A stretch of DNA of 64,000 nucleotides from JAFDVL01 sp043783625 (lineage in GTDB: Bacteria; Acidobacteriota; Blastocatellia; RBC074), in the NCBI GenBank assembly GCA_043783625.1, contig JAYVZE010000027.1, positions 1 to 64,000 of the forward strand, read 5' to 3'. Shown one piece after another: positions 1-8,989 of the stretch; positions within the stretch are counted from its first letter, which is position 1, and each line of letters begins with the position of its first letter. The position numbers and the translations under genes were made by a program. Below the pieces are notes generated by a model, which was given only the letters and a program-made list of their open reading frames with translations, was not told the origin of the DNA and did not search any database.

Positions 1-57
1 AATTGCGAAGGATTACTCAGAACGAGCGAAGCGAAGATTCGGATTTGCGCGATTCGG

Positions 58-1779
58 TTAATTCTGCGCAGAATCGCCTAACTGCAAACAGGTTCTATAT
101 TCCATCTGCGTTTTGACGTTATTCGGGTCAGTCGCTTCAACTGCTTTGCCCGTTTGATAATCGTATTTGGTGCTCGAAATCAAGATCGAATTTGGCGAAG
201 TCGTCTGGGTTGGATAAGCATAGCCATTGTAATTTGTTGAATTACTAAAACTGTCAGAATAAATCACCTGCGATTGATTGCCGTTGGCATCCCACGAATT
301 GCGGGCGTTGCCGCATTGATCGTATTGCGCATGTGTTTCAAGCCACGAATTATTTGTATTCAACCAACTGCGTGAAGTCGTCGCGTTGCCGCGTATCGTC
401 GTGGCGGGATCAACCCAACTGTTCAAAGTGCCATATGTCAATAACGGATACGCTGTTTCGTCGTACTTAACTTCGCTTTGCGCGACGATGGTTCCGCCGC
501 TGTTTTTAAGCCGTGAAGAGGACGGCAAACCGACCAGATTACGATTCCAGTAAGCCGTGCGTGTCGCTGCCGCAATGCTGGTGTCGTTGACTAAAAATGT
601 GGCTTCCTGCGTTTTCAAAAGTGTGCCATTCGCAATGGCGGTAATCGCTCCGGTTTGCGCCGTCGCCGGACTGATGGAAGTGTAATCATAGAGCCGCGTC
701 GCAATGACATTCTGGTCAATGTCATAATCCATTTCCGTGGCTTTGGCTAACGCATTGCCGCCGGTATCCAACAAGATTTCCACTTGACGTTTCGGGCGCG
801 GATTGCGTTTCGCTCCAATCCAACCTCCGGCTTGTGCCCCTGAGCTTTCCCATTCGGTTAATGTCCGGCGCAGCATCACATTATTGGCATCATAGACTCG
901 TTCATCATTGGCGCGAGCATTGCGCGGATCATCAAATCCATATCCCGCATTGCCGCCAAAATAAATTGTCCGTTCAGCGCGAGTATTATCCGGCGCAGTG
1001 GCTGTCGTGACGTAGGTTCCAGTTTGTGTGGCGGAATAATTCCGCACATATTCATCGGTTCCATCGCCTTTCACACTCACCCATTGTTTCGTCACACCGC
1101 GATTGGATTGGGCATACGATCCCGTCAATTCAGGATCAACGCCGGGAATCAACGCGAATTCATAGCGTTCATAGCCGCCTGTTGGTAACTGAATCTTGTC
1201 AATTTCTCCGTAGATGTTATAGGTGAAAACATACTTTTTCCCGTTCGGTAATTCGATTTGAGAAAGGACTACCGGATTGAAGTAGACTCCGGTATTTCCA
1301 CAAATCCGGTCAGGGTCAGACGAAGTAAACAAGCTGGGAGAAAGTGCCTGATTATTCGGAGTACAAGTTCTGTCACCCTTATATTTCAGAGGGTTCGTGC
1401 CAGTCCCCGGATTCCACGGATTCGGATCAGCCGGATTATTCGGATTCGTCAGCATCGTCTGACCTGTCGCGCTATCACGCAGAGAACGCCACCGGAAAAT
1501 ATATGAGACAGTTGAAGTTCCCAGCCCCGGCAAGCTGTACGTCGTATCGGCAACGGCTGTATTGTTCAGCGGTGGCAGATTAAAAACACGTCCCAACGTG
1601 TCCGTCCATTGCTTTGAAGTAGAATTGTAGGTCAGCTTATTGCCTTGACGATCAATGTACTGCACGCCGCCGGATGCATTCAAAAAATATCGTGAACCAT
1701 CCGGCAAAGTTAGTACCGCAAGATCAGCATCGTACCGCAGACGCGAACCGTCTACGGCATATCCGTGCTGGCATTCCAT
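58..1779 (-). pseudogene. RHS/YD-repeat protein remnant
   Basis: The 573-residue reading frame is rich in Tyr, Asp, Gly and Asn and shows YD-like beta-strand units such as GGYERYEFALIPG, YDYTSISP and DGSRYFLNASGG. This is typical of RHS or YD-repeat proteins, which are large secreted or surface shells that often carry toxins. Both ends look broken. The first ATG falls inside repeat-like sequence, and the same frame stays open upstream to a stop near 1936 with no signal peptide or good start. At the other end the frame stops just after a repeat unit, with no RHS core and no toxin tip. RHS proteins usually run well over 1000 residues. I read this as a truncated remnant. An alternative is one member of a fragmented array continuing left of the window. 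The family call is fairly firm; the exact domain boundaries are not. Confidence 0.6.
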
Positions 1780-2272
1780 CCCGCCACTGAATATTTTCCG
1801 TAATTCGCCTTTGAATGCGTGAAAGGCGGCGCAAGCAATAACACTGCGCCTGCCCGGAAAAACTTTCTGTGATGAACTTGAATTTTCTGAAGGATTAAGG
1901 GAACTATGGCAGGCAGGATTCGTCGCACACTATCCGATTGTGCTTAGCAAGGACTATTAGGTGTGACCTATTTTTCGTTCGTTCTAACGAAAGCATCAAG
2001 GACTCCTGTTCAGACAATCCCGAAATGATAAAAAGAAATGAACGCAGCGAACAACTGGCTCACTGACTGCGGACAACCTGGCTGGCAACAAATTGTTTTT
2101 CTGAGACGGCTCAGCATACCCACTACCCAAGCTCAAGGGCTGTGAAGGAAATATTCAAATATATTGTTAGCTCCAGTGGCGTGAACTGTTAGTTGGCGCC
2201 TTCACAAAGCTGCACGAACTAACACTTCACGCTACCACTAAAGCACCGCACCCATCGAATTGAACACACAGT
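1780..2272. other. gene-free stretch between RHS remnant and orphan signal-peptide ORF
   Basis: Nothing here reads as a full gene. On the minus strand the RHS frame continues open to about 1939 without a credible start. The right part carries the palindromic element at 2174-2238. The rest looks like decayed or spacer DNA. Confidence 0.5.
2174..2238. repeat. intergenic inverted repeat
   Basis: The left arm at 2174-2193 (AGTGGCGTGAACTGTTAGTT) matches the complement of the right arm at 2216-2238 with a few mismatches. The core GCGTGAACTGTTAGTT resembles the arms of the elements at 54264-54390 and 57061-57223, so it appears to belong to the same dispersed palindromic family. Confidence 0.6.
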
Positions 2273-2416
2273 ATGAAGCCCTGCCTTCGCATTACCATCA
2301 TTCTCCTTTTGCTCGTCGCGCCATTCGCTTTTGCCCAACCCGAGCCGGGATTGATGGACATACCGCCACTGACTTTTTTATCAAATTCTTTTTTTAAACC
2401 GGGAGATTTTTCCTGA
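2273..2416 (+). pseudogene. orphan signal-peptide ORF (47 aa), truncated exported protein
   Basis: ATG at 2273 opens a 47-codon frame ending in TGA at 2414. It begins MKPCLRITIILLLLVAPFAF, continues with AQPEPG, and is a textbook Sec signal peptide with an AFA/Q cleavage site at about residue 21. Only about 26 residues follow, ending ..FFKPGDFS. Either it is a very small secreted peptide or, more likely, the 5' end of an exported protein whose body was lost. It points away from the RHS remnant and towards the kinase at 2528. Confidence 0.4.
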
Positions 2417-2417
2417 C

Positions 2418-2431
2418 GTGAAAAAGTTCAC
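2418..2431. promoter_or_regulatory. GTGAA-N4-TTCAC palindrome upstream of hybrid kinase
   Basis: GTGAAAAAGTTCAC is a perfect dyad about 97 bp before the kinase ATG. Its right half matches the TTCAC half-sites near the sigma-54 promoters at 7604 and 18122. It is a candidate operator or activator site; the function is inferred only. Confidence 0.3.
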
Positions 2432-2527
2432 CTCAAGTAACGGCGTAGCTCGACACGCTTTCTTTTGGATATTTTTGCTAAATTATGCATAAAGAGCGTA
2501 ACATTCGTCTCTTCCTTTGATACGAAT

Positions 2528-4150
2528 ATGAAATCAACCTTGCCAGACCCTGCTCATCATTGGTCAGAAGAACGCTTGCAGCAACTGAACGAGACGCTGG
2601 AATTACGTGTCGCTGAGCGCACTGCTGAGGCACAAGCTGCCGCCTTACGTTTGCAGGGCATTGTTGATTCGGCGATGGATGCAATCATCAGCGTAGATGA
2701 ACATCAACAAATTGTGCTGTTCAATGCCGCCGCAGAAAAAATGTTCGACTATACCGGCTCCGAGATGTTAGGACAGCCACTCGCACAGTTGATTCCACAC
2801 AGTTTTCGTCACGCTCACGAGCATCATATTCACAAATTTGGAGTAACCGGCGTCACCACGCGTACGATGGGCGCATTAAGAGCCGTCAGCGGTTTACGCC
2901 GCAACGGTGAAGAGTTTCCGGTGGAAGCTTCCATTTCACAAATGGAAGCCGACGGGCAGAAAATATTCACGGTGATCCTGCGCGATATTACGGAAAAGAA
3001 AAAACTGGAAGCGCAATTTCTGCGGACGCAACGCCTCGAAAGTATCGGGACGTTAGCCAGTGGCATCGCGCACGATCTCAATAATATCCTCGCGCCAATC
3101 CTGATGGCAGTGCAGATTTTGCAAACAAAATTTCCTGATAAGCAGGGACGACAACTGTTGGAGGTTTTACAAATCAGCGCACTGCGCGGGGCGGAAATGG
3201 TGAAGCAGGTTTTATCGTTTGCGCGCGGTGGCGGCAATGAACGAATCCCCCTGCAAATCACCCATCTCGTTAAAGAGATCATGAAGGTCTTACAGGAAAC
3301 GTTGCCCCGGTCTATTCAAATCCGCTGTTCCCTGCCGCCTGACCTGCCGCCCGTCAACGGAGACCCGACGCAATTACATCAAGTCTTAATGAACCTGTGC
3401 GTCAACGCCCGCGATGCCATGCCAACGGGCGGAACGCTGACCATTCAGGTTGCGCAAATGGAAATTGACCCGGCTTTCGCCGCTCAGCAATCGGGCGCAC
3501 AACCCGGCTCGTATCTACTGATTACCGTGACCGACACCGGAACGGGAATGGAATCCGGCATCATAGATAAAATCTTTGACCCGTTCTTCACCACCAAAGA
3601 ACCGGGCAAAGGCACAGGGTTGGGATTGGCGACCGTGCTCGGAATTGTTCAGAGCCATGGCGGATTTATCAACTTCGATTCAGAGCCGGGGCAAGGAACA
3701 CAATTTAGAATTTACTTGCCGATCATAAAAACTGAATCACCGGAGGCAGCTCACCCGGGCAATATTATTTTACCAGCCGGACAGGGCGAGACAATCCTGA
3801 TCGTTGATGATGAAGCAGCGATCCGCGAAATTACGAAAAGTACGCTGGAAGCCTATAATTACTGCGTCCTGACGGCGAGTGATGGATTAGCGGCCTTGGC
3901 ATTATTCGCACAACATAAAGACGAAATTAACGTTGTCGTGACTGATATGATGATGCCTTTCATGAACGGGGCTGAAACCATTCAAGCCTTGAAAAAAATA
4001 AAGCCCGGCATCTGCATCATTGCCGTCAGCGGAATCACAATCGCGGATAAATTAGACGCGGACACAGCAGCACAGGTAAATGCTTTTTTAGCGAAACCGT
4101 TCACGGCTAAAAAATTACTGGAAACAATCGCCGGAGTTTTATACCCGTAA
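2528..4150 (+). CDS. PAS hybrid histidine kinase with C-terminal receiver
   Basis: This 540-residue protein has no membrane segments and is therefore probably a cytoplasmic sensor. A short coiled coil (about 10-42) leads into a PAS domain (about 43-155). Next comes the HisKA dimerisation domain with the H-box SGIAHDLNNI (His182), followed by a HATPase_c domain with N-box NLCVNARDAM, G1 DTGTGM, F-box FDPFFTTK and G2 GKGTGLGLA. The last 115 residues form a receiver (ILIVDDE, VVTDMMMP with Asp473, AKPF). The frame is open 21 codons upstream to a TTG at 2465, but ATG 2528 gives the natural N-terminus. The kinase may feed the NtrC-like regulator at 4883 or the receiver protein at 13429; no partner is fixed by the sequence. 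A perfect GTGAA-N4-TTCAC palindrome lies upstream at 2418-2431. Confidence 0.88.
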   Translation: MKSTLPDPAHHWSEERLQQLNETLELRVAERTAEAQAAALRLQGIVDSAMDAIISVDEHQQIVLFNAAAEKMFDYTGSEMLGQPLAQLIPHSFRHAHEHHIHKFGVTGVTTRTMGALRAVSGLRRNGEEFPVEASISQMEADGQKIFTVILRDITEKKKLEAQFLRTQRLESIGTLASGIAHDLNNILAPILMAVQILQTKFPDKQGRQLLEVLQISALRGAEMVKQVLSFARGGGNERIPLQITHLVKEIMKVLQETLPRSIQIRCSLPPDLPPVNGDPTQLHQVLMNLCVNARDAMPTGGTLTIQVAQMEIDPAFAAQQSGAQPGSYLLITVTDTGTGMESGIIDKIFDPFFTTKEPGKGTGLGLATVLGIVQSHGGFINFDSEPGQGTQFRIYLPIIKTESPEAAHPGNIILPAGQGETILIVDDEAAIREITKSTLEAYNYCVLTASDGLAALALFAQHKDEINVVVTDMMMPFMNGAETIQALKKIKPGICIIAVSGITIADKLDADTAAQVNAFLAKPFTAKKLLETIAGVLYP

Positions 4151-4162
4151 ACCGGATGGTAA

Positions 4163-4672
4163 AATTTTAGTGCTGTCCCAATAAATGCGGAAAATTACGC
4201 AGCCCTGCCTTTAGAATTACTGGAACGCTATTTGCCTTTCCCTGAGTTGAGGAATCATGCGATCCGCACTGTCACCATCAATAGTGGCGAACTTATTTAT
4301 GCGGGTGGGCGCATGGTTGGTGGCGGTGCCAGGCTTTGCATCATCAAAGAAGTTTCGCCCAGTTACCTGACGCAGCTCTGGAATCACGAAGCGTTTCGCA
4401 AAGAAAAATTCTAGCTAAAAAACATTGGTGTCGTACCGGATTTGGCTGCCCTGAACGCAATTGTCTTTGATAAAACAGGGACGTTAACTCACGCCGGAAA
4501 CGCTGAGGTAACATTCACAGGAGTGCCACTTAGCATCGAAGAACAAGCGGGGATGGCAATCGTTGCCATCCTATTAATCCTGCGCGGTCCGGCTTTAGAT
4601 ATTCCAATGGTCAGCCCCCGGCTTGCGTCAACACCGCTTTCGCAAACCTCGATCAATCCCGCTTGCCATTAA
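4163..4672 (+). pseudogene. P-type ATPase relic with in-frame stop
   Basis: One reading frame runs from about 4163 through a TAG at 4412-4414 and on to 4672. After the stop it contains NAIVFDKTGTLTHAGNAEV, the phosphorylation motif (Asp in DKTGT) of heavy-metal P-type ATPases. The following sequence (FTGVPLSIEEQ) still resembles the start of the nucleotide-binding domain and then degenerates. The part before the stop (LPFPELRNHAIRTVTINSGE.., ..SYLTQLWNHEAF) does not resemble the transmembrane helix that should precede DKTG, so the relic may join two fragments. No transmembrane helices or GDGxNDxP motif survive. An intact but different P-type ATPase lies at 15335-17827. Confidence 0.6.
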
Positions 4673-4696
4673 TGAGTGGCGTTTGTACTTCCTGAC

Positions 4697-4739
4697 AGTG
4701 GGGAAAATACCGCAATCCGGCTGAGCAAATTTCCCCACT
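4697..4739. repeat. short inverted repeat upstream of NtrC-like operon
   Basis: AGTGGGGAAA (4697-4706) and TTTCCCCACT (4730-4739) form a perfect 10-bp dyad with a 23-base spacer, about 145 bp before the regulator start. It could be a terminator of the relic gene or an operator. A GTGGGGAA word also resembles the candidate activator sites at 7547 and 18164. Confidence 0.35.
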
Positions 4740-4882
4740 ACAAGAGAAAACTCCCTTTTCATCTCCGTCTAACGAGGAGAGCCATGACAAATTTTGTGGC
4801 AGAGTAATTGCAGTTGGTGATTGTAATTCGTGGACGAAGAAGATAACCATGCCTCCACAATTTGTGCGCACAGAATAATTTT

Positions 4883-6382
4883 ATGGCGAAAGAAAAAATT
4901 TTAATTGTAGATGATGAGCGGATGGTGCGGTGGACTTTGAATGAAGCCTTAAAAGGGTGGGGATATGAACCTCTCGAAGCTGGGAGCGTCAAGGGGGCGC
5001 TCTCCGCCTTTGAAGCAGATCACCCTGCCGCCGTCCTGCTCGACATTAATTTACCCGATGGTTCGGGACTGGATGTCCTGAAAGAAATCAAGCAAACGCA
5101 CCCGCAAGCCGTGGTTATTATGATTACAGCGAATGTGATGGTTGAAGATACCTTAGAAGCGTTGCGCGGTGGAGCCTACGATTTTATCGGGAAACCGATT
5201 AACCTGAATGAATTACAAATCACCATTCGCAACGGGATCGAAGCCGGCAAGCTGCGTCAAGAAGTTACCAAAATGCGCCGTGAACGAACCAGCAAATTCA
5301 GCTTCGAGCAAATTATTGGTTCTTCCCCGGCGATGACCAAGATGATTTCTCTGGCTCGCAAAGTTGCGCAAAGCGAAGCCTCATCCGTGCTCTTACAAGG
5401 CGAAAGCGGTACGGGTAAGGATTTAGTCGCCAAAGCAATTCATTACAGCTCACGCCGCGCCGAGAGTCCGTTTGTGGCAATTAACTGCGCCGCTATCCCG
5501 TCAACCTTGATTGAAAGTGAATTGTTTGGCTATGAAAAAGGTGCGTTCACCGATGCCAAAAATCGCAAAGAAGGATTATTTGAACAAGCTGAAGGCGGGA
5601 CTATTTTTTTAGATGAAATTGGCGAACTGGAGCTGGGGCTACAAGCTAAATTATTGCGCGTCCTGGAAGAAGGCGCGTTCCGTCGCGTTGGCGGATTAAA
5701 AGATTTACCGCTCGACGTGCGCGTTATTGCTGCTTCCAATCGTGATTTAAAAACGGAGAGCGATGCCGGGAATTTCCGCCTTGATTTGTATTATCGTTTA
5801 TCGGTGATTCAAATTGATATTCCGCCCTTGCGCGAGCGCGGGGATGACATTCTGATCCTGAGCGAATACTACCTCAAACAATTCAACCAAAAATTACGCA
5901 AACAAATTCGCGGGCTATCGCCTGAAGTGAGTTCAACTTTTCGTTATTACGGCTGGCCTGGAAATGTCCGCGAACTCCGCAACGTGATTGAGCGCGTCAT
6001 GATTTTAGAAGACGGCGAACAAATAACGCCGATGTGGTTGCCGCGCGGAATGACCAAAGATGAAGTTAAAATTACGGCCAGCGTAACCGAAGCAGTCGAA
6101 CAGCAGGCAGAGCTGAAGAATGCCTTCTTGCCTGAACTGGTCATTCCGGTGGTCGCGGTGCCTCCGGCTGTCACAACCGCCCCCGTACCCTTTTTACTTC
6201 CGGCGGAAGGCGTGGAATTAGAGGCTGTTGAGATGTCACTCGTCAGACAGGCGTTGATGCGCTGTCATGGCAATCAAACACGGGCGGCTGAATTATTGAG
6301 CATCTCACGCGACCAATTACGTTACCGCTTAAAAAAACTGGAAGGGGTCCTGGAAGAGGTCAGGGATAAAGCAATATCATGA
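4883..6382 (+). CDS. NtrC-family sigma-54-dependent response regulator
   Basis: This 499-residue protein has the full NtrC architecture. The receiver (1-120) shows KILIVDDE, phospho-acceptor Asp54 in VLLDINLPDG and a GKPIN lysine. The AAA+ central domain (about 145-375) has Walker A GESGTGKD (173-180), the sigma-54 contact loop as GAFTDA (220-225, canonical GAFTGA) and Walker B GTIFLDEIGEL. A C-terminal Fis-type helix-turn-helix contains NQTRAAELLSISRDQL. ATG 4883 is preferred over an upstream TTG at 4862 because it starts MAKEKILIVDDE. The next gene, a kinase, starts inside its stop codon (ATGA at 6379), so the two are co-translated. Five sigma-54 promoters occur within 14 kb and are likely targets. 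Its receiver is closely similar to the first receiver of the protein at 13429, suggesting duplication. Confidence 0.93.
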   Translation: MAKEKILIVDDERMVRWTLNEALKGWGYEPLEAGSVKGALSAFEADHPAAVLLDINLPDGSGLDVLKEIKQTHPQAVVIMITANVMVEDTLEALRGGAYDFIGKPINLNELQITIRNGIEAGKLRQEVTKMRRERTSKFSFEQIIGSSPAMTKMISLARKVAQSEASSVLLQGESGTGKDLVAKAIHYSSRRAESPFVAINCAAIPSTLIESELFGYEKGAFTDAKNRKEGLFEQAEGGTIFLDEIGELELGLQAKLLRVLEEGAFRRVGGLKDLPLDVRVIAASNRDLKTESDAGNFRLDLYYRLSVIQIDIPPLRERGDDILILSEYYLKQFNQKLRKQIRGLSPEVSSTFRYYGWPGNVRELRNVIERVMILEDGEQITPMWLPRGMTKDEVKITASVTEAVEQQAELKNAFLPELVIPVVAVPPAVTTAPVPFLLPAEGVELEAVEMSLVRQALMRCHGNQTRAAELLSISRDQLRYRLKKLEGVLEEVRDKAIS

Positions 6383-7500
6383 AAAAAAAACCTTCCTCAC
6401 TACCAATTTTACCAGCTCCTGAACCGCTGTTAATCCCTTCCTGCGAGTCCATTCTAAACGCCATGGAGGATGGTGTCTGTATTCAATCATTAGCAGGTCA
6501 GGTGCTGCGATCTAACGAAGCATTTGCAGCGATGATGGGATTGCCAATTGAAAAAGTTATCGGGCGGAATTGCTCTGAGGTATTTGGCTGTGCCGATCAA
6601 AACGGAGAATTACCGCATTTTTGTTCGCGCCAGAAAACCCTGCAAACAGGTGCTGTAACCAGCGAAGAAATTCAGGGGCGACTCCCCGATCAACGTTTAC
6701 GCGCCCGCGTTTCTCCGTTACGCGATGAGACCGGACAGGTCATTGCTTTCGTGATGGTGATCCGCGACATCACCGATGTCGTAGTACGTGAACGTGAACT
6801 GGCACGAATCGAACAAATAGCGCGTTTCGGTGAATTATCCGCTGGACTGGCGCACGAAATAAAAAATCCGTTGGCCGGCATTCAAGGAGCCGTTGACATC
6901 ATGATTCAACGCCGGAATCCGAACGACCCTGAACGCGAAGTACTCGAAAATGTCCGGCATGAAGTGGGGCGCATTGACGCTACAATTCATTCCCTGCTTG
7001 ATCGTGCCAAACCGCGCGGGTTCAAATTTCAGGACGCCTCGCTCAATGAGGTTGTCCATCGCGCCATCAGCCTGGGACGGCATCAGACCGCCCATCGCGC
7101 ACGGCAACGCGGGCACAAAATTCAAGTTGAATTCACCTCCGCCCCGCAGTCAATTATCATGAAAATAGATGCCGATCAAATTGAAGATGCGATTCTCAAC
7201 CTCATCAGCAATGCCATTGAAGCCATTGAAAGCAATGGCACAATTTCCATTCAGTTCGACGAAGCCCCGCAAACCAACGAAATAATTATCGAAATCAAAG
7301 ATGATGGACGCGGCATCTCGGCGGAAAATCTCAAACGTATTTTCAGTCCGTTTTTTACTACGAATGAAAACGGAACAGGATTGGGATTACCTGCTGTCCA
7401 GCGCATTGCACGGGCACATGGCGGACGGGTTGAAGTCAGCTCCACCGTCGGACAAGGCTCCGTTTTTACGCTCCGCTTGCCGCGCCAGACTCACACATAA
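6379..7500 (+). CDS. NtrB-like PAS sensor histidine kinase
   Basis: This 373-residue cytoplasmic kinase overlaps the preceding regulator by four bases (ATGA), so it is almost certainly its cognate kinase. A PAS domain (about 20-140, ILNAMEDGVCIQS to VIRDITD) is followed by a HisKA domain with H-box GLAHEIKNPLAG (His159) and a HATPase_c domain with NLISNAIEAI, DDGRGI, FSPFFTTNENG and TGLGLPAVQ. The layout matches NtrB-type kinases, which sense through PAS without membrane helices. The stimulus is unknown. The neighbourhood (universal stress proteins, phosphoketolase, acetate kinase) suggests redox or energy state, but that is inference. No transcription terminator is evident in the 162 bases after it; that gap holds the sigma-54 promoter for the next operon. 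Confidence 0.9.
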   Translation: MKKKPSSLPILPAPEPLLIPSCESILNAMEDGVCIQSLAGQVLRSNEAFAAMMGLPIEKVIGRNCSEVFGCADQNGELPHFCSRQKTLQTGAVTSEEIQGRLPDQRLRARVSPLRDETGQVIAFVMVIRDITDVVVRERELARIEQIARFGELSAGLAHEIKNPLAGIQGAVDIMIQRRNPNDPEREVLENVRHEVGRIDATIHSLLDRAKPRGFKFQDASLNEVVHRAISLGRHQTAHRARQRGHKIQVEFTSAPQSIIMKIDADQIEDAILNLISNAIEAIESNGTISIQFDEAPQTNEIIIEIKDDGRGISAENLKRIFSPFFTTNENGTGLGLPAVQRIARAHGGRVEVSSTVGQGSVFTLRLPRQTHT

Positions 7501-7546
7501 TTCTCACGCAGCTCTGCTCTCAACTCCTGCGGACTTTTGCCCGTCA

Positions 7547-7560
7547 GTGGGAATTTTCAC
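7547..7560 (+). promoter_or_regulatory. candidate activator site for sigma-54 promoter
   Basis: GTGGGAATTTTCAC is an imperfect dyad centred about 50 bp upstream of the -24 GG at 7604. Twelve of its 14 bases recur in AGGGGAATTTTCAC at 18164-18177, also centred about 50 bp from a sigma-54 promoter. It is inferred to be an upstream activator sequence for the NtrC-like protein. Confidence 0.35.
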
Positions 7561-7602
7561 ACTATTCTGCTCCCCTTCCCTCCAATTTTACCCTTCGATT
7601 TC

Positions 7603-7618
7603 CGGCACGCACTTTGCT
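7603..7618 (+). promoter_or_regulatory. sigma-54 (-24/-12) promoter for the USP/PNPOx/LDT operon
   Basis: CGGCACGCACTTTGCT has GG at 7604-7605 and GC at 7616-7617 separated by exactly 10 bases, with GGCAC and TTTGC in the right places (consensus TGGCAC-N5-TTGC). The predicted transcript start near 7629 leaves a leader of about 34 bases before ATG 7663 with a GGAGAGG ribosome site. Confidence 0.65.
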
Positions 7619-7662
7619 CTCTTCTGGTTGGAGGTTTTCGCTGCGGAGAGGCGAAATAATTT

Positions 7663-8562
7663 ATGCTGAAAATCAACCGTTTACTATGTCCTATTGACTT
7701 AACCTCAGAGGCGGATAGTGCCTTACGCTATGCGGTTGCTCTGGCTCGCACCTACGAAGCAAAGCTTTATGTCTGTCATTGTGTCGAATCGCTGGCACAG
7801 GTTGATGAAGCCGGGATGCTCACCAAAATTTATGAAGACACGATCAGAAGTCAGACGAATGAAGCAATCACAGAAAGCATTCTCTCTGAAGCGGTAGTGG
7901 TCGAAGGTGATCCGACTTCAATGATTACGCAGGCTGCTATTGAACATAACATTGACTTAATCGTGATGCGTTCGCGCCGTCGCCCCATTGCAGCGGCTCT
8001 GCTCGGCTCCACGGCGGAAGCCGTCTGCCGCACCGCGCCCTGCCCGGTGCTGGTTATCCATCAGGACGAGCGCGAATGGGTTCCGCTGGATGCTTCAGAG
8101 ATCAGACTCAAGCGCCTGCTGGTCGCACATGATTTTTCTAACGACGCTGAAATCGCCCTGAAATACGCCGCTTCACTGGCGCAGGAATATCAGGCGGAAT
8201 TACATCTCGTCCATGTTTTACCTGTCACAATTGCGGCGGGAGTCACCAGCCTTCCGGTCTCCCTCGAAAGCGATTACCAGCGTGCGACACAATTATTACG
8301 ACTGTCAGTACCCGAAGAATTTTCCTTATGGTGCAACGTCAAACAGACCGTGCTGACTGGACAACCTTACCGTGAAATCTTGAACTACGCCGAAGAAAAT
8401 CAAATAGATTTAATTTGTATGGGAGTTCACGGCGCAGGCTTCTCAATGCGTGCCTTATTCGGCTCTAACGCAGATCGCGTCTTACGACAGTCGCCCTGCC
8501 CTGTCTTAATTACGCGCCCTTTAAAACCAACGACTCCAATTAAAAAAGAGGTCTCACAATGA
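7663..8562 (+). CDS. tandem universal stress protein (UspA family)
   Basis: This 299-residue protein has two UspA domains (about 1-132 and 145-292). Each opens with a beta strand typical of the fold (INRLLCPIDLT; LKRLLVAHDFS) and ends with a CPVLV or CPVLI strand. The second keeps the nucleotide-binding signature GVHGAGFSMRALFGSNA (G-x2-G-x9-G-S-like), while the first has lost the early glycines (RSRRRPIAAALLGST), so probably only one site binds ATP. Usp proteins act in the cytoplasm in survival of starvation and respiratory arrest. It heads a probable three-gene operon: the next gene overlaps its stop (ATGA at 8559). A sigma-54 promoter at 7603-7618 precedes it. A second tandem Usp lies at 14469. 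Confidence 0.9.
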   Translation: MLKINRLLCPIDLTSEADSALRYAVALARTYEAKLYVCHCVESLAQVDEAGMLTKIYEDTIRSQTNEAITESILSEAVVVEGDPTSMITQAAIEHNIDLIVMRSRRRPIAAALLGSTAEAVCRTAPCPVLVIHQDEREWVPLDASEIRLKRLLVAHDFSNDAEIALKYAASLAQEYQAELHLVHVLPVTIAAGVTSLPVSLESDYQRATQLLRLSVPEEFSLWCNVKQTVLTGQPYREILNYAEENQIDLICMGVHGAGFSMRALFGSNADRVLRQSPCPVLITRPLKPTTPIKKEVSQ

Positions 8563-8981
8563 TTGATAAATTAGGCGAAGGCGAAGCTCGTGAATTTTTG
8601 CAAAACCATCAAATTGGTCATCTCGGTTGCAATTCCGAAGGTGAGCCGTATGTCGTTCCAATCAGTTATTGGTTTGATGGCGAATTCATCTACAGCCATT
8701 CATTGCCGGGGCATAAAATCAGTACGATGCGCAAACATCCACTCATCTGCTTACAAGTGGAAACGATTCAGGATGCGTACAACTGGCAGAGCGTGATTGC
8801 CTTTGGTGTGTATGAAGAAATTACCATCCCCGAAGAACGGGAACGAATTCTGACCTTACTTTTTCAGCAGCTCCCGCAACTCACTCCCGTCGAATCAAGA
8901 ATGATTCGCGGGACTGCGGAGCTGATTGTTTTTCGCTTGGAAATTGAAAGAATTACTGGCGTCTGTGAAAAAATCTCGTAG
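8559..8981 (+). CDS. pyridoxamine 5'-phosphate oxidase-like flavin-binding protein
   Basis: This 140-residue protein has the split-barrel PNPOx-like fold. The N-terminal helix LGEGEAREFLQNHQIGHLG leads into GEPYVVPISYWFDGEFIYSH, then HKISTMRKHPLICLQVE, the pattern seen in small FMN- or heme-binding NimA/HugZ-like proteins. It starts within the stop of the universal stress protein and ends 8 bases before the transpeptidase gene, so the three are co-expressed. Similar genes accompany Usp proteins in low-oxygen regulons of other bacteria. The substrate is unknown; FMN, F420-like and heme binding all occur in the family. Confidence 0.8.
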   Translation: MIDKLGEGEAREFLQNHQIGHLGCNSEGEPYVVPISYWFDGEFIYSHSLPGHKISTMRKHPLICLQVETIQDAYNWQSVIAFGVYEEITIPEERERILTLLFQQLPQLTPVESRMIRGTAELIVFRLEIERITGVCEKIS

Positions 8982-8989
8982 CCTTCATT

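Noticed and set aside
2830..3282. minus-strand 150-codon frame inside the hybrid kinase
   Set aside because: It is antisense to a well-supported gene and has no domain or ribosome site.
4412..4414. TAG in the P-type ATPase frame as pyrrolysine or read-through
   Set aside because: Sequence on both sides is already degenerate and key domains are missing, so it is treated as a pseudogene stop.
7301..7669. plus-strand 122-codon frame across the NtrB-like kinase end
   Set aside because: It overlaps a firm gene in another frame and the sigma-54 promoter, with no recognisable protein.
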